A stretch of 64,000 nt of DNA, from contig JAVYJV010000034.1 in NCBI GenBank assembly GCA_034509755.1, positions 124,001 through 188,000 of the forward strand, in the 5' to 3' direction. The translations under genes were made by a program, and so were the position numbers. The notes under the pieces were generated by a model, which was not told the origin of the DNA, did not search any database, and saw only the letters and a program-made list of their open reading frames with translations. The DNA is from Anisodus tanguticus (Eukaryota > Streptophyta > Magnoliopsida > Solanales > Solanaceae). Positions within the stretch are counted from its first letter, which is position 1. Each line of letters begins with the position of its first letter. Positions 61,205 through 64,000 of this stretch are shown here, in pieces.

Positions 61205-64000
61205 GTGATTAGTTTTTTCTTTATTAAAATCATATTTTTTTTTTACTTTTAAATCTTAATTTTTAAATATAAAAAAGTTTGTTTACTCTTAATTATAATT
61301 TTATTAAATTTTCTATAAAGGAAGTTAATGTTTTTTCATGAAGATAATATGAAACTTAAATTTGACTAGAAACTTTTTAGTAAAATTACCTTGATCTCTA
61401 TTCTTTTTAATTATTTTAGATAAAATTTTATAGACTCATATAATTTATCAATTCAAAAACCTTTTTTTTTCTTTTAAAATTTAATTGATTTTTATTTAAA
61501 ATTTAAATTTACAATTGATTTAAACTTGTCTAAAGTAAATTTTTTTGATCTTCATAAAACTTTTTTTTTGATAAGATGATTTTTTATCTTTTAATTCCAT
61601 CATTAATCTTATTAAAAAATAAAATAATCTCTTTAAATTTGGAAACTTCTTCTCAATAATTTAGTGGGATTTTAGTTTTTAAACTAAACAAAGAATTTTA
61701 ACATTTTATTCAATATTTTTTTAAAATGTCAGCTCTTCATATTAATTAAATTAAGCTTTAAAACAGATAATTTAAAGTTAGAATAGTTATCAAAACTTTT
61801 TTAATAGCTAACTAAATATTTAAAAAAATCGATTAAGCTAGTGAATAACTAAATTCTAAAAAAAAGAGTTAATATAAAAGTTTAACAAAAAATTAAAAAA
61901 AAGTTTAATGAAGGTTCGTAAAAAACTAAAAAAAGTTTGGAATAAACTTACAAAAATTGAACTGAATGAAAAATTAAGTTTAAGAAAAATAGTTTTATAT
62001 TCTTAAAAATATTTTTCAATATTAAGACAAAGGCTTTAATTTGAATAAATTAAACAAAATTTAAATGTTTTCAATTCAAATATATTTTGGCAAAAAAATA
62101 ATTTGAATACTATTAAAAACATTTATCTTAAAAAAGCCGTAATAATCCTAAAAGAGCCATTTGTTTTATGTTCAAAGATTTTTAAAAAAAAAAAAAAATT
62201 TTAGACCTTTTGATCTTTATTAAATTCTGTTGTTTGAATTTTTTGTGTTGTAAACTTAATATCAAAATTCTAATAATGAACTCACATAAAAAACTAAAAA
62301 AAAATTCAATAGTTCATTTAATTTTGATTCAAATAGAAAATTTTTTTTATAAAAATAACTAATTTAAGTTAATTTTAGAAAAGCTTTTTATAGACTAATC
62401 AATCTTTACTTATAATTATTTATTAATTAAAAAGCCATTTAATAAAATTAAAAGGAAATTCAAAAGTTTACTTTATTAAGATACTTTAAAAGAAAGGTTA
62501 TTGATAATTTCAACTTAAATAATTAAAGACATTTTCTTTAATTTTTTTTATAAAAGACTTTTTTGTTATTATTTGAAATTAAAAAATAAAAAAAAGGTGA
62601 AAGGTAAATTAAGTAAAAGAAAAAAATTTACCTATAAATAGGATGATTAAAACGTGAAAATTTGACTTCCTTTTATAAAGTGTTTTTTTTTTAATAAGTC
62701 AAGCTGTTGAATTTAGTTTTAAATTTTTTATAAAGTTTATCTAATAATTTTACATAGAAGCTAAATGCTATTAATTTTTTCAAGTTCAATATTTAAAAAA
62801 AAGAGAAAATCAGGTTAGCTTGGATTTTGTATTAATGTAATTCGAGATGATAAATATTTTAAGTTTTATGAGTTTTATAAACTAGTTGTTTTAGTATAAT
62901 GGTAATAAACAAATTTTTTTTTTCCTGAATAATGAGTTTTATAATTTAGAAAATAACTTTTAAACTTTTTGCCTATTAGAAAGAAAATTAAAAATTTTTT
63001 TTTCTTTGGCTATTTCAGAAAAAAGTTCTAAACATTTTTGTCTTTTAAGTTTTTAAATAGATTTAAATAGTTCTTCTCCAATATATTGCTTTTTGTTTTT
63101 AAAATATTTTAAAAAAATTTATTTCAAATTATTGGACAATATTATAAGAATAAAACTCAAATAAAACTCTTTATTTAAAACAGTTTTCAAAAAATTTATT
63201 CATTTAGAATAATTTTTGTCATTTTGAAATAATTTTTGTCATTTTAGAATACTTTTTGGGAATTTAGAAAAACTTTGAATATTATATTTAGAATAATTTA
63301 AAAATTATAGAGAACTATTTTTGTTTATTGGAATTTTTTTTAAACTCTTTTGATTAGCTAGAATATCAATTTCAAATGAAACAATTTTATCAAATTTGAC
63401 TAAAAATAAACTATCAGATTATTCTAATTTCAAAAAGATTATTGAACTATTTTAATTAAAACTTAATCTTTTTAAATGAATAATTTGAGTTTTAGGATTT
63501 TTACTTGAGTAAACAAGAATTGAAAAATTTCTATTTAACTAAAATTGTTAGTAAAACTATTTTTATTAAAATTATTTTAAATTATCTCTTTAGAATTTTC
63601 TCTAATTATCTTTTATGTATAAAACTTTTTTTCATAAAAAAATGTTTTCATAATTTTAATACAAAATTTAAATTATAAAAATCATTGTATTTTTCTTTTA
63701 AAACATCCATTTAATTTTACATCAAAATTTACCTATAAATCATTTTACTTTTATTATAATTCCTCATATATTCGACAGTTACTTTAATTAAAGAAAGTTT
63801 TTTATTATGAAATTTAATAAAAATCAACATAATATGCTTTACTTTTATTAAATTTTTTTCCATAATTTCAATTTACAAATTATTTTTTTGTCAAATTTAC
63901 AAATAAATTTTTATATGAATTTTGAAAATAAATTTAAATATGAACTTTAATTTAGAATTTTGCTTTAAACTAGAAAAAAAAATTATTTTTCGTTAAATTT
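61205..64000. other. AT-rich right end of the window
   Basis: No exon or RNA gene supported. It may be the long first intron of the gene starting at 61072. A short tandem repeat lies at 63201-63262. Confidence 0.45.
63201..63262 (+). repeat. 20-nt tandem repeat, three copies
   Basis: Three consecutive 20-nt units of the type CATTTAGAATAATTTTTGT, with one or a few differences each and a degenerate fourth unit after them. Confidence 0.75.

Overview
The window is a piece of a nuclear genome from a eukaryote with a very AT-rich genome (roughly four fifths A+T by eye). Genes carry spliceosomal introns, most of them 50-150 nt with GTAAGT-type donors and T-rich acceptors. The protein families are animal ones. 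A beaten-path (beat) type immunoglobulin gene and an Oli-like bHLH gene point to an arthropod. A PREP/PKNOX-type homeobox gene is also present, which, as far as I recall, Drosophila lacks. I cannot name the species; an AT-rich mite or other non-dipteran arthropod would fit. There is no operon, CRISPR array, tRNA or rRNA gene that I can support.

Layout. (1) 0.8-21.2 kb is gene-dense and mostly housekeeping: a syntaxin-7/12 type SNARE (-), exportin-5 (+), PKNOX homeobox (+), TMEM62-like phosphoesterase (+), PHF10-type PHD protein (-), DDX31-type helicase (+), an unrecognised 74-aa membrane protein (+), PP2A methylesterase PPME1 (+), GATAD1 (+) and NPRL2 (-). Most models join across introns in a continuous reading frame with matching phase and were assembled by hand from the sequence. 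(2) 21.2-54.3 kb is mostly very AT-rich non-coding DNA holding three genes: a beat-like single-Ig gene spread over 6 kb, a PP1 beta catalytic subunit, and an Olig/Oli-family bHLH transcription factor. (3) 54.8-58.6 kb holds two unrecognised membrane-associated genes: a long Asn/Lys-rich protein with one transmembrane segment and a furin-like site, and a secreted/type I protein with a hemopexin-like repeat. (4) 58.6-64 kb is AT-rich and nearly empty, with one probable signal-peptide first exon at 61.07 kb.

The genes do not form one pathway. Neighbouring roles are independent: endosomal fusion, nuclear export of small RNAs, transcription, ribosome biogenesis, phosphatase regulation and TORC1 control. 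The observations most worth checking are a histidine at the central layer of the syntaxin SNARE helix, a beat protein that seems to have one Ig domain plus a hydrophobic tail, all five CACGTG sites of the window lying within 3.6 kb around the bHLH gene, a shared TGTCGCTT element in three promoter regions, and the two unknown membrane genes at 54.8-58.6 kb.
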